From positions 3,348,001-3,412,000 of the forward strand of contig OW818667.1 of the NCBI GenBank assembly GCA_942493125.1: a stretch of 64,000 nucleotides of DNA, in the 5' to 3' direction. The position numbers were made by a program, and so were the translations under genes. This DNA is from Fusibacter_C sp942493125 (GTDB lineage: Bacteria; Bacillota; Clostridia; Peptostreptococcales; Acidaminobacteraceae). Position 1 is the first letter of the stretch. Every line of letters starts with the position of its first letter. The notes below the pieces were generated by a model that made no database searches, had not been told where the DNA came from, and saw nothing but the letters and a program-made list of their open reading frames with translations. Shown piece by piece: positions 42,666 through 52,107 of this stretch.

Positions 42666-43424
42666 ATGGAATATACAGTAAACAAACTTGCAGAGATTTC
42701 AGGCGTTACAACGAGGACACTTAGGTATTATGATGAAATTGGCCTCTTGAAACCAGCCCGCATCAGCTCATCTGGGTATAGAATTTATGGGCGTCGTGAA
42801 GTCAATTTACTGCAACAAATTTTGTTTTATAGAGAACTCGAGGTCAGTTTAGATGAAATAAAGGCTATTATGACCTCGGACACTTTCGATGCGAATAAAG
42901 CACTTACTGAGCACCATGAAAAGCTGCTGGAAAAGCGCGAAAGACTTGAACGACTTATTGCAAATGTTGAAAAGACAATACTGGAATCTGAAGGGAGAAT
43001 AATGATGTCAGATCGTGAGAAATTCGAAGGTTTGAAGAAAAACATGTTACAGGAGAACGAAGCAAAATACGGGGCAGAGATCCGAGAAAAATATGGCGAA
43101 GAGACAGTTGCAAAATCGAACGCCAAATTTGCCAATCTATCAGAAGCTGATTTTGAACGTTCAAGTCAGTTGGCTGGAGAGATCATAGAAAGCTTGTTAA
43201 AAGGGATGGATTCAGGTGATGCATCTGGCGCGGATGCACAAGAAGCTGCAAAAAAACACAAAGAATGGCTTATGTTTTACTGGCCAGAATATTCAAAAGA
43301 AGCCCATGTTGGACTTGGTGAAATGTACGTAGCGGATGAACGCTTTACAGTATATTATGATCAACACAGACCTGGCGCGGCACAGTTTTTATGTGATGCA
43401 ATCCACGTTTTCACAGGATTATAA
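42666..43424 (+). CDS. MerR family regulator with TipAS-like ligand domain
   Basis: 252 residues. N-terminal MerR winged helix (VNKLAEISGVTTRTLRYYDEIGLLKPARISSSGYRIY, cited in part as TTRTLRYYDEIGLLKPAR) and dimer coiled coil (about 75-110), then a TipAS domain (about 130-250) ending in EMYVADERFTVYYDQHRPGAA. TipA-type proteins bind thiopeptide or related antibiotics and activate their own gene. An internal ATG near 43001 (MMSDREKFEGLKK) could yield the ligand domain alone, as TipAS is made in Streptomyces; it is preceded by GGGAGA. No exporter is adjacent except the permease downstream of the terminator. Confidence 0.92.
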   Translation: MEYTVNKLAEISGVTTRTLRYYDEIGLLKPARISSSGYRIYGRREVNLLQQILFYRELEVSLDEIKAIMTSDTFDANKALTEHHEKLLEKRERLERLIANVEKTILESEGRIMMSDREKFEGLKKNMLQENEAKYGAEIREKYGEETVAKSNAKFANLSEADFERSSQLAGEIIESLLKGMDSGDASGADAQEAAKKHKEWLMFYWPEYSKEAHVGLGEMYVADERFTVYYDQHRPGAAQFLCDAIHVFTGL

Positions 43425-43448
43425 ACGAAACGCATAGAGCCACAAACA

Positions 43449-43489
43449 ACCTTCTGAGGATGGAATACATCTTCAGAAGGTCTTTTTTT
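43449..43489 (+). terminator. Intrinsic terminator after merR gene
   Basis: A 14-bp stem (43449-43462 with 43468-43481, one G-T wobble), loop GAATA, followed by C and seven T. Confidence 0.88.
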
Positions 43490-43541
43490 GATACAAATCT
43501 GTGTGATTATGATAAAATAGTTAAATAGATGGAGGTGCCTT

Positions 43542-45332
43542 ATGATAGAACAAGCGATCGTGATTAGCGTCATAGTCGTATCACTGATTTTGTTTGTCCA
43601 AGCGAAACTCCGATATGATATTGTCGCCATGCTTGCCCTTTTGGTGATTACCTTAACGGGCATCACACCAGCAGAAAGTGCTTTTAGTGGCTTTGCTCAT
43701 CCTGCTATCATCACTGTTGCCGCAGTGCTTGTGGTCAGCAGAGGGCTACTTAACGTCGGTGCTATGGATCCAATTACGGATCTCGTCAACAAACTCAAAG
43801 GCGGGATTGAGATAAAATTGTTTCTTCTTATGGGCGTCACCGCTTTTTTTTCCAGCTTTATGAACAATGTAGGCGCACTTGCTTTAGTTATGCCCGTTGC
43901 CATAAAGGTTGGAAAAGACAATAAGCTTTCACCATCTTATTTACTTATGCCGATTGCATATGCCTCTCTATTTGGCGGGTTGATTACTGAGATTGGTACG
44001 CCACCCAATTTGATCATATCAAAGTACAGGGATCAGTATGTCTCTGCTCCATTCAATTTTCTTGATTTTGCACCTGTTGGGCTCGTGTTGACCATTATTG
44101 GCATTCTATTTGTAAGCCTTATCGGATATAAGTTGATACCAAATAGACGGGCAAAGGCAGATCCGAACATGTTGTTCAAAGTTGAGGACTATCTCTCTGA
44201 ACTCGTGGTTCCAGAAGGCAATAAATTTGTAGGAAAATCCATTCGGGATTTATCGAGTGTCCAAAGTTTTGACGTCAATATCTTGCACATCGTCAGAAAT
44301 AAAGTTAACATCATTGCGCCACATGCTCATGAAATCCTAGAGGCAGGCGATTTGCTTGTCGTTAGAATTGATCCGTCCGAACTTGCAAAGCTCATCGACA
44401 AAACGGGAATGCTGCTCAAAGGGGCAAAGTTAACCTCAGATGAGAGTGGCAAGCTGCTTACCGCCAGTGAACATTCATTGATAGAAATCGTATTACGCGA
44501 TGATTCGCCTTTGATTGGCAATACGGCAAAGGATATCAGACTGAGAAATGAATACAACGTCAACTTGGTCGCCATATCGAGACAGGGTGTCTATTTGAGA
44601 GGGCGCTTGGGTGAAATTCACTTTAGAACGGGTGACATCATGTTGATTCAAGTGGCGGATCAAAACATACACACAGTGCTTTCGTCATTAAAAGGCTTGC
44701 CTTTAGCAGGTCGTGGCATAGAAATCGGCACACCGGACCAAAAGAGACGCCGCACAATAGGTCTTGGCATATTTGGCTTTTCAATTCTCATGACGACGTT
44801 TGGCATGCTACCTGTTCAAATATCATTTACGATGGCTGCGGTACTCCTCGTACTCACAAAGATCATTACACTTAAAGAGATTTACGAGAGTATTGATTGG
44901 CCTGTTATTGTCATGCTCGGTGCAATGTTGCCACTAGGTGACGCAATACAAACCACAGGGGCAGCCGATACGATCGCAAATTTGATTTTAGGGATGAACG
45001 GCATGTTGTCGCCAACAATGATCGTCGGGTTACTCATGCTTGTGACGATGCTTCTTACAAATCTCATCAACAACGCAGCTGCTGCTGTTCTCATGGCACC
45101 GATTGGCGTCAGTTTAGCAGTAGGCCTTGGCGTGTCTGTGGACCCGATGTTGATGGCCGTTGCCGTTGCATCTTCGTGCGCTTATATGACACCGATAGGG
45201 CATCAGTCAAATACCTTAATCATGGGCCCTGGTGGTTACAGGTTTGGAGACTATTGGCGAATGGGACTACCTGTAACAATTATGTTTTTAATCATCGGAA
45301 CACCACTAATCTTGTTTTTTTGGCCATTATAA
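43542..45332 (+). CDS. SLC13/DASS-type permease with two TrkA-C (RCK_C) domains
   Basis: 596 residues. Two membrane halves (about 1-190 and 400-596) with about ten or more segments surround a cytoplasmic insert of two TrkA-C domains (about 205-390; VPEGNKFVGKSIRDL and LRDDSPLIGNTAKDIRLR). Family motifs NNVGALALVMPVA and LITEIGTPPNLIIS in the first half are mirrored by LINNAAAAVLMAPI and MTPIGHQSNTLIMGPG in the second. Members move divalent anions such as sulfate or dicarboxylates with sodium; the substrate is not readable. An MFS gene follows 16 bases later. Confidence 0.9.
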   Translation: MIEQAIVISVIVVSLILFVQAKLRYDIVAMLALLVITLTGITPAESAFSGFAHPAIITVAAVLVVSRGLLNVGAMDPITDLVNKLKGGIEIKLFLLMGVTAFFSSFMNNVGALALVMPVAIKVGKDNKLSPSYLLMPIAYASLFGGLITEIGTPPNLIISKYRDQYVSAPFNFLDFAPVGLVLTIIGILFVSLIGYKLIPNRRAKADPNMLFKVEDYLSELVVPEGNKFVGKSIRDLSSVQSFDVNILHIVRNKVNIIAPHAHEILEAGDLLVVRIDPSELAKLIDKTGMLLKGAKLTSDESGKLLTASEHSLIEIVLRDDSPLIGNTAKDIRLRNEYNVNLVAISRQGVYLRGRLGEIHFRTGDIMLIQVADQNIHTVLSSLKGLPLAGRGIEIGTPDQKRRRTIGLGIFGFSILMTTFGMLPVQISFTMAAVLLVLTKIITLKEIYESIDWPVIVMLGAMLPLGDAIQTTGAADTIANLILGMNGMLSPTMIVGLLMLVTMLLTNLINNAAAAVLMAPIGVSLAVGLGVSVDPMLMAVAVASSCAYMTPIGHQSNTLIMGPGGYRFGDYWRMGLPVTIMFLIIGTPLILFFWPL

Positions 45333-45348
45333 CGTTCTGGAGGGATGA

Positions 45349-46533
45349 ATGAAAAGGGAAATCAAAATCTATTTTGCCATTTTGGCACTGACTGCGTTTG
45401 GTTTGGGTTTAACCAACAATGTCATTTCAAATTTTTTTAAAGACGCTTACCAAGTCACTGCATATCAAAGGGGATTCCTGGAATTTCCACGCGAGCTGCC
45501 AGGGCTGATCAGCGTCTTTGTTATCGCCGCTTTAAGTTTTCTTAGTGATATTCGGATCTCTATCATCTCACAAGTTTTAAGCGTCATAGGCATCATTGCA
45601 CTAGGTATTTATACGCCTTCTTTTAATATCATGATCATCTACATATTCATCAATTCATTGGGGATGCATCTCTTCTTTCCACTACAAGATAGCATCGGTA
45701 TGGAACTCGCTGAAAAAGATAATATCGGTAAGAGGCTTGGCCAGTTTAAAGGGTTCTTCACAGGCGTTCAAATGGTGGCCTCCATTTTCGTATTCATCGG
45801 ATTTAAAGCGGGCTTTATGAGTTTTGAATCATCTATAAAAACACCGTTCATCATCGCCGGTGTCTTATTTTTTGGCGTAATGGTATTGCTCATCATGCTC
45901 GATCGCATCGTTCGAATCGATCGCCCGCATGTAAAACAAAGTGGGTATGTTTTCAGAAAAGAATACAAATACTATTATGTACTCGTCATATTATTTGGTG
46001 TTCAAAAGCAGATCATGATGGTGTACGGACCATGGGTTCTGATTGATCTACTCAGCAAAAAAGCGGATACGATCTCCATTTTGACAGTGATCGGCTCCTT
46101 CATTGGCATTTTCTTCATACCGGCGATTGGCAGGTGGCTAGATGCATATGGCGTTAAGAAGCTCATGTATGTGGATGCATTATCCTTCATAGGCGTGTAT
46201 TTAGTCTATGGCCTGCTTGCCATGGGTTACGTCAACGGCTCGATCAAAACGGCAGGTATCGGCATGTTACTTGCTTATGCCATCTTCATCATCGATAGAA
46301 TGTCGACGCAAATGGGCATCGTACGAACGCTTTATCTGCGTAAAATCGCCATAAAACCTTCAGACGTCACGCCAACATTGACGCTTGGACAAAGTATGGA
46401 CCACTTTGTATCGATTATTTGTGCATACTTGGGTGGTATCATTTGGGTCGCTTGGGGACCACAATATATTTTCTTCTTGGCTGCGGGTTTGTCCCTGTTC
46501 AATTTATATGTCGCATACAAAATTGAAGTTTAG
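45349..46533 (+). CDS. Major facilitator superfamily transporter
   Basis: 394 residues with about 11-12 hydrophobic segments. Patterns such as FLEFPRELPGLISVFVIAALSF and GKRLGQFKGFFTGVQM fit an MFS permease; no single-substrate signature is recognised. ISVFVIAALSFLSDIR takes the place of the usual GxLxDR loop. Starts 16 bases after the SLC13 gene with GGAGG, so they may form one operon and act together. Direction of transport is unknown. Confidence 0.85.
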   Translation: MKREIKIYFAILALTAFGLGLTNNVISNFFKDAYQVTAYQRGFLEFPRELPGLISVFVIAALSFLSDIRISIISQVLSVIGIIALGIYTPSFNIMIIYIFINSLGMHLFFPLQDSIGMELAEKDNIGKRLGQFKGFFTGVQMVASIFVFIGFKAGFMSFESSIKTPFIIAGVLFFGVMVLLIMLDRIVRIDRPHVKQSGYVFRKEYKYYYVLVILFGVQKQIMMVYGPWVLIDLLSKKADTISILTVIGSFIGIFFIPAIGRWLDAYGVKKLMYVDALSFIGVYLVYGLLAMGYVNGSIKTAGIGMLLAYAIFIIDRMSTQMGIVRTLYLRKIAIKPSDVTPTLTLGQSMDHFVSIICAYLGGIIWVAWGPQYIFFLAAGLSLFNLYVAYKIEV

Positions 46534-46687
46534 TTTTTTAAATAAAATTATAATTAGACAACAACTATTGTCATTTGCATAAAAAAATAAGAAATAAGTT
46601 GCATTTTTTCACAAATTGGCATAAAGTAAAGCATATATAGTGTCGAAATATATTATATGTACCAAAAATATACTATATGGTGGGATA

Positions 46688-47773
46688 ATGCAAAAACATT
46701 TTATAGGTGGGGTTATTCCCGGCTCTATAATTGCTCAGGATGTAATTGGTTCAGACGGCGTACTGCTTATTAAAAAGGGGAGTATGTTCCGTGAACAGTA
46801 TATCCCTCGCTTTATTGATGCCGGTGTACAAGAGATCTTCGTCGAAGATAGTGGAACCATGACACCTGAAACGATAATGACCATCAGGAAATCTTTAAAT
46901 ATTCAAGACGTCATTCATGAGAAAACACGTTCGCATGCTCAAAACCAGATTAAGAAGACGATGTTGAAATTCAAATCTGTGAGCAATACTGATATTCAAA
47001 AAATCAGTGCAATCGTCGAAGATATGATTGAACAACTCCTGGATAAGAAAGATTTCGTTTTCGCGCTTTCACAGTTGCGCTCCGTTGATGATTATACCTA
47101 TCAGCATTCAGTGAACGTCGGCGTCCTCGCTTTGATTATAGGCATAGATTTAGACCTTAATATGGATCAGCTCAAGCATCTTGGCATGGGCGCTATTTTG
47201 CATGACATCGGAAAGATCATGATTCCCGAATCCATCATCAAAAAGCCGTCTAAACTGACAAGTGAAGAGTTTGTAGAAGTAAAAAAACATACAGAGTACG
47301 GGTATGAAATCCTGCTTCAGACGGAGATCCCCGAAGAATCTGCAAGAATAGCACTGCATCATCACGAAAAGTTTGATGGAACGGGTTACAGTCGTGGTCT
47401 CAGAAATACGAAAATTCCATTATTTGCGCGTATTGTAGCTGTTGCTGACGTCTATGACGCCATGTCAAATGACCGGGTATATCAAAAACGTTCAGCGCCA
47501 GACAAAGTGTTTAGAGAAATCACGCACCTTGGCGATAAGCATTTCGATACGCATATCATGGAAACTTTCGCGAGACACATCAACATTTACCCGACGGGCA
47601 CGGGCATCGTTTTGAACTCGGGGCACCGAGGCATTGTGCTCTATCAAAATAAGCTGTATCCTGAAAGCCCGATTGTCAGAGTATTTTTACCTAAGGATCA
47701 AAAATCCAAAAGACTCTATTTTGATTTGGACTTATCACTCAATCCTAAGTGGTATATCCATGAGACGTTTTAG
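46688..47773 (+). CDS. HD-GYP domain protein, probable c-di-GMP phosphodiesterase
   Basis: 361 residues. An N-terminal domain (about 1-100) precedes an HD-GYP domain with HSVNVGVLALIIG, ILHDIGKIMIPESI (HD pair), KKHTEYGYEIL, HHHEKFDGTGYSRGL (GYP-like motif as GTGYS) and DVYDAMSNDRVYQK. Expected to break down c-di-GMP to GMP, countering the cyclase at 23.4 kb. A C-terminal ~70-residue domain (GTGIVLNSGHRGIVLYQN) is typical. ATG 46688 follows GGTGGGA; the GTG at 46640 has no site. Ends in a terminator. Confidence 0.92.
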   Translation: MQKHFIGGVIPGSIIAQDVIGSDGVLLIKKGSMFREQYIPRFIDAGVQEIFVEDSGTMTPETIMTIRKSLNIQDVIHEKTRSHAQNQIKKTMLKFKSVSNTDIQKISAIVEDMIEQLLDKKDFVFALSQLRSVDDYTYQHSVNVGVLALIIGIDLDLNMDQLKHLGMGAILHDIGKIMIPESIIKKPSKLTSEEFVEVKKHTEYGYEILLQTEIPEESARIALHHHEKFDGTGYSRGLRNTKIPLFARIVAVADVYDAMSNDRVYQKRSAPDKVFREITHLGDKHFDTHIMETFARHINIYPTGTGIVLNSGHRGIVLYQNKLYPESPIVRVFLPKDQKSKRLYFDLDLSLNPKWYIHETF

Positions 47774-47812
47774 GTTTCATATGGTTTCAAATTAAGGAAG
47801 TTACACAATTTC

Positions 47813-47826
47813 AATTTGCGCAAATT
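47813..47826. repeat. 14-base perfect palindrome
   Basis: AATTTGCGCAAATT is self-complementary over 14 bases in the gap after the HD-GYP gene, 14 bases before the terminator. Possible protein-binding site; no partner known. Confidence 0.4.
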
Positions 47827-47839
47827 CCAAGAGTACATG

Positions 47840-47873
47840 AATCTCCGAAAGTTTCGGAGATTTTATTTTTTTT
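47840..47873 (+). terminator. Intrinsic terminator after the HD-GYP gene
   Basis: Stem AATCTCCGAA (47840-47849) and TTCGGAGATT (47853-47862), loop AGT, followed by TTATTTTTTTT. Confidence 0.86.
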
Positions 47874-47990
47874 GGATCATTTTTAATGAAATTATAATCA
47901 TTTCATAAGCGTCATTTCAGAAACATAAGTTAAACTGTGGAAGCAGAGTGACTCAATTTTGGAATCAAATGAATCAAAGGAGATGGGTGC

Positions 47991-48770
47991 ATGATAAAAG
48001 TGAACGGACTTAAAAAGACTTTCCTGCTTTCAAAAAAGCAGATGAAAGACAATGGCAATAAAGAAAAATTCAAAGTGGCTGTCAAGGGCATCGATTTTGA
48101 AGTGAGGGACAACGAAATATTTGGCTTACTCGGCCCGAACGGTGCAGGTAAGACGACGACAATGCGCTGTCTCGCAACATTGATCGAGCCGACAGAAGGA
48201 TCGATTAACGTAAACGGATTTGACGGCAAGACACAAGGCGAGAAAGTGAGAAGCGAGTTGGCTTTCTTGACGAATGAACTCAAGCTTGATACGCACTTTA
48301 CCCCGGAGTATACGACCCAGTTCTTTGGACGTCTACATGGTCTGGCAGAAAATGAAATTGAGACGCGCATGAATCACTTGTTTGATTACTTCGGCGTTAC
48401 GCCGTTCAGATTTACAAAAATTGCCGATTTATCAACGGGTATGAAGCAAAAACTTTCGATCGTCGTGAGCTTGATTCACGACCCTCAAGTTATCATCTTC
48501 GATGAACCGACCAATGGACTCGATATCGTCACAGCGCGCGCAGTCACAGAGTATCTTAAGCATCTTAAAGAACGCGGTAAAACAGTGATTATTTCTACAC
48601 ATATGATGTATGTCGCCGAAAAACTTTGCGACAGAATCGCAATTATCATGGATGGTGAAATCAAAGCCATTGGCACACTTGAAGAAATTTATGCCTTGAC
48701 GGGTAAAGACAACCTCGATGACGCTTTCTTCAAACTATACGACTTGTCAGGAGGCCTTCAAAATGTTTAA
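47991..48770 (+). CDS. natA: ABC transporter ATP-binding protein, NatA-like
   Basis: 259 residues. Walker A LGPNGAGKTTTMR, Q-loop region, signature LSTGMKQKLSIV, Walker B VIIFDEPTNGLD and the switch His in ISTHMMYVAEKL. It pairs with the ABC-2 type permease that overlaps it by 8 bases; the pair resembles Bacillus NatAB, which exports sodium, but drug or other export is also possible. AAAGGAGATG ribosome site. A TATAAT at 47893-47898 is a weak promoter candidate. Confidence 0.87.
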   Translation: MIKVNGLKKTFLLSKKQMKDNGNKEKFKVAVKGIDFEVRDNEIFGLLGPNGAGKTTTMRCLATLIEPTEGSINVNGFDGKTQGEKVRSELAFLTNELKLDTHFTPEYTTQFFGRLHGLAENEIETRMNHLFDYFGVTPFRFTKIADLSTGMKQKLSIVVSLIHDPQVIIFDEPTNGLDIVTARAVTEYLKHLKERGKTVIISTHMMYVAEKLCDRIAIIMDGEIKAIGTLEEIYALTGKDNLDDAFFKLYDLSGGLQNV

Positions 48771-49971
48771 ATCTCTTATGATTATCATGAAAAAAGAAAT
48801 GAGAAGGGTATTTACTGACCGTCGCCTGGTCATCACGAATTTTATCCTTCCAATGGCAAGTATCGCTATTATTTATTCAATTATGGGCTTTATGATCAAT
48901 CAGACAACTGAAGATATCGAAACACACATCACTGAAGTACTAGGCGTAAACGTTCCAGCTGAAGTCGTCGGTATTATTGCTGACGATGAAACCTTGAAAC
49001 TCACTGAGGGCACTCAGACGAAAGCTGAAGCCTCAGAACTGCTATTAAATGGCGACTATGATTACTATCTTTATTTTGAGCCTGACTTTGCCAGTAAAAT
49101 TGAGGCGTTTGAGCCGAATAGCATTCCAATTATAGAAGGTCTGTATTCACCAAAGAGCGATGTCTCTATCGAAGCGAACTATAAAATGGGCGGACTGCTA
49201 GAAGTCTATAAAAATAATGTTTTAGCAAAAAGACTTGGTGGCGAATCTTATTTGCAGGTGTATAATGTAAACATGGCTGAAATCGAAATACCAAAGGAAA
49301 GCAAAGGCATCGATCGCGGGATCGCCAATATGATTCCGATGCTCGTATCTATCTTCATCTTTGCCGGTGCAATGGGTATCGGTATGGATTCTATCGCAGG
49401 TGAAAAAGAGCGCGGTACAATAGCGACGATGCTTCTAACACCAGTAGACCGCGGCGTCATCATCGGTGGCAAGGTGCTCAGTCTATCCGTAGTCGCATTG
49501 ATTTCGATGGCGTCCTCTTTTATAGGCGTCGTGATCTCCATTCCGTTTAGCGCGAGATTCCTGTCTACAAATGGATCCTTCGACATTTCAGAGCTTGCCC
49601 TTGGCGGACCAGAATTATTTATGTTTTTCCTTTGCATGATCGGACTCGTGGGTATGTATGTGACGATTATATCCGTACTCTCGATGATTGCCAATTCGCT
49701 TAAAGAAGCGGGTGCTTATATTACACCAGCATACATGGTTGTCATGATCACCGCTTTCATGAACATGTTCAGCAGTAGCGATGTGTCACAGATTTATTAT
49801 TTTGTTCCGATTTATAACAACCTGGTCAATATGAAGCAAATTTTACTCGGTGATGGCAATTTCATGAACGTCTTGATCTCATTTGCGACGTCACTCATAA
49901 TCACCCTTGTACTGCTCGTATTTGCCCGTAATTTGATGCACAAAGAAAAGGTGGTATTCCCATCCAACTGA
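48763..49971 (+). CDS. natB: ABC-2 type permease, NatB-like
   Basis: 402 residues. One N-terminal membrane segment (FILPMASIAIIYSIMGFM), an external loop of about 130 residues, then five or so segments toward the C terminus. GEKERGTIATMLLTPVDRGVIIGGKVLS, cited here as GEKERGTIATMLLTPVDR, is the ABC-2/NatB family block. The start at ATG 48763 follows CAGGAGG; the ATG 45 bases earlier lies inside natA. Forms the exporter with NatA; substrate inferred as Na+ only by analogy. Confidence 0.87.
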   Translation: MFKSLMIIMKKEMRRVFTDRRLVITNFILPMASIAIIYSIMGFMINQTTEDIETHITEVLGVNVPAEVVGIIADDETLKLTEGTQTKAEASELLLNGDYDYYLYFEPDFASKIEAFEPNSIPIIEGLYSPKSDVSIEANYKMGGLLEVYKNNVLAKRLGGESYLQVYNVNMAEIEIPKESKGIDRGIANMIPMLVSIFIFAGAMGIGMDSIAGEKERGTIATMLLTPVDRGVIIGGKVLSLSVVALISMASSFIGVVISIPFSARFLSTNGSFDISELALGGPELFMFFLCMIGLVGMYVTIISVLSMIANSLKEAGAYITPAYMVVMITAFMNMFSSSDVSQIYYFVPIYNNLVNMKQILLGDGNFMNVLISFATSLIITLVLLVFARNLMHKEKVVFPSN

Positions 49972-50007
49972 CGATAGTACCCAAATAAAAGCACTGAGGA
50001 GGCGACA

Positions 50008-50622
50008 ATGATCAATCTTTACGTAGTTAGGCACGGTCAAACAAAATGGAATGTGGAGAGGCGTTTTCAAGGATGGCTCGATTCACCACTTACAGAAAAC
50101 GGTGTGAAATGTGCCGCCGATCTACGGGATCAATTGTCGCATATCCAGTTCGATGCGTGTTATGCATCGACGAGCCCGCGTGCCTATAAGACACTGGAGC
50201 TGATCTTATCAAAGAATACAAGTGATTATCGAACGGACGACCGTTTAAAGGAAATAAGGCTCGGCGCATGGCAAGGTATGACACACACACAAATCGAAGA
50301 CAAATACCCCGTGGAGCTGGAGCTTTTCTATGATGATCCTGAAAGCTTCAACCTTGAAGAAGCTGAGACGTTTACCGAAGTCTATAGCCGCGTCAAATCC
50401 TTCATCGATGATGTCGTGGCAGATCACGAAGCAGTAAAGCGTGAACAACCAGACAAAGAAGCTTCAAACGTCCTCATCGTCACACATGGTGTCACTTTGA
50501 AACTCGCACAGCTGATTTTTGACAATGCCCCACTTGGCGAACTCGTCAACTACAACGTGGCACACAATGCACAGGTGCATCATTATCAGTACAAAAAAGG
50601 GACTTTTGATCGAATTAAATAA
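50008..50622 (+). CDS. Histidine phosphatase (phosphoglycerate mutase-like) family protein
   Basis: 204 residues. The RHG motif VVRHGQTKWNVERRFQG holds the phospho-accepting His (about residue 8); LKEIRLGAWQGMT and VLIVTHGVTLKL supply the acid Glu and the second His. This resembles CobC/GpmB-type phosphatases more than dependent phosphoglycerate mutase. Substrate unknown. AGGAGG precedes the ATG by 6 bases. It stands alone between natB and the aminotransferase. Confidence 0.88.
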   Translation: MINLYVVRHGQTKWNVERRFQGWLDSPLTENGVKCAADLRDQLSHIQFDACYASTSPRAYKTLELILSKNTSDYRTDDRLKEIRLGAWQGMTHTQIEDKYPVELELFYDDPESFNLEEAETFTEVYSRVKSFIDDVVADHEAVKREQPDKEASNVLIVTHGVTLKLAQLIFDNAPLGELVNYNVAHNAQVHHYQYKKGTFDRIK

Positions 50623-50700
50623 TTTTGCACATTTTCCTTAATAAGATAAGTTAAAGCGTCAAAAATTTGAAATAATGCATATACAAAAGGATGTTTGTCT

Positions 50701-50709
50701 TGTTATACT
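50701..50709 (+). promoter_or_regulatory. Extended -10 promoter candidate for the aminotransferase gene
   Basis: TATACT (50704-50709) preceded by TGT; no good -35 is seen at the expected distance. It lies downstream of the longer in-frame ATG at 50675 and so supports the start at 50753. Confidence 0.4.
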
Positions 50710-50752
50710 TATGACGATGAACATTCTTTTTTATATTTTTGGAGGGACTGAC

Positions 50753-51946
50753 ATGAAACCATTATCGCGTAAAAATTTAGGCATAGAAGAATCCATGACA
50801 CTTGCCATCACAGCAAAAGCGAAACAACTCAAAGACAGCGGCGTCAACATCGTGAGCTTCGGAGCCGGCGAACCCGACTTCAATACGCCTAAGTACATCA
50901 GAGACTGTGCGATTGCCAGAATAGAAAAAGGCGGCATCGGCTACACGGAAGCATCTGGACTACTTGATTTGAAAAAAGCGGTGTGTAGCAAACTCAAGAC
51001 TGATAACGACTTAAGCTATGTGCCAAAACAAGTGGTGATTTCATCTGGTGCAAAGCACAGCCTTTTCAATGCACTTCAAGCGATTTGCAACCCTGGAGAC
51101 GAAGTGATCATCCCATCGCCTTATTGGGTAAGCTACTACGAACTCACTAAGATGGCAGATGCAGAGCCAGTGATCGTCCTTGCAGAGGCATCGAATTTAT
51201 TTAAAGTGACCATCGACCAACTAAAAAGTGCGCTAACGGACAAGACAAAAGCACTTTTGATCAATAGCCCGAACAATCCGACAGGCGCTGTGTACACGCG
51301 TGAAGAGCTTAAAGCGATTGGCGATTTTGCCGTTGCGCACGACCTTTACATCATCGCAGATGAAATTTATGAAAAACTCGTCTATGGCGAAAAACATATC
51401 AGTATTGCAAGCTTATCTCAAGAAATATACGACCGTACAATCACTGTCAATGGCTTAAGTAAAGCGTATGCCATGACGGGATGGCGCATCGGATACACCG
51501 CAAGCTCAGTGGAAATCGCAGACGTCATGAGCAATATTCAGTCACATGCGACATCAAACCCAAACACGATTGCACAGTATGCAGGCATCGAAGCTTTAAA
51601 CGGCGATCAAGCACCTATCGAAGAAATGCGCATCGCGTTCGAAGCGAGAAAAGACTATATGGTTAAAACGATTCAAGCGATTCCAAACATCTCATGTGTC
51701 GAGCCTAAGGGTGCATTCTACGTTATGGTAGACATCTCTTATTTCAAAGGCAAGACAATCGATGGCGTAAAAATTGAAGGCTCATTGGATCTCGCTGCAG
51801 TCCTGATCGACAAAGCGAACATCGCAGTCATTCCTGGTATTGCATTTGGCGTAGACGATTATGTGAGACTCTCATATGCGACGAGCATGGAAAATATTGA
51901 GGAGGGCCTCAGAAGATTACACGATTTCTGTAGCACTTGGCAATAA
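50753..51946 (+). CDS. Class I pyridoxal-phosphate aminotransferase (aspartate aminotransferase type)
   Basis: 397 residues. SFGAGEPDFNTPKYI, INSPNNPTGAVYTREEL, IADEIYEKLVYG and NGLSKAYAMTGWRIGY with the PLP-binding Lys are all typical of subgroup 1-beta aspartate/prephenate aminotransferases. The C-terminal Arg in DDYVRLSYA binds the substrate carboxylate. The start at ATG 50753 follows GGAGGG; an in-frame ATG at 50675 lies upstream of a likely -10. It ends in a strong terminator. Confidence 0.92.
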   Translation: MKPLSRKNLGIEESMTLAITAKAKQLKDSGVNIVSFGAGEPDFNTPKYIRDCAIARIEKGGIGYTEASGLLDLKKAVCSKLKTDNDLSYVPKQVVISSGAKHSLFNALQAICNPGDEVIIPSPYWVSYYELTKMADAEPVIVLAEASNLFKVTIDQLKSALTDKTKALLINSPNNPTGAVYTREELKAIGDFAVAHDLYIIADEIYEKLVYGEKHISIASLSQEIYDRTITVNGLSKAYAMTGWRIGYTASSVEIADVMSNIQSHATSNPNTIAQYAGIEALNGDQAPIEEMRIAFEARKDYMVKTIQAIPNISCVEPKGAFYVMVDISYFKGKTIDGVKIEGSLDLAAVLIDKANIAVIPGIAFGVDDYVRLSYATSMENIEEGLRRLHDFCSTWQ

Positions 51947-51983
51947 ATAGCTTTGACAGAAAAAGCGGTGAAACAGTATAGCT

Positions 51984-52022
51984 AAAAGGTGATTTTCCAA
52001 CTGCGGAGAATCACCTTTTTTT
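51984..52022 (+). terminator. Intrinsic terminator after the aminotransferase gene
   Basis: A 15-bp stem (51984-51998 with 52005-52020, A-rich base and T tail shared), loop AACTGC, followed by further T. Confidence 0.86.
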
Positions 52023-52107
52023 ATGTCTAAACCCTCGATTTTGTGTTATATTAAGGCTATAATCATAAAATGTACACCAACCATAAAGTTTAATCAAGGA
52101 GCTGTAA

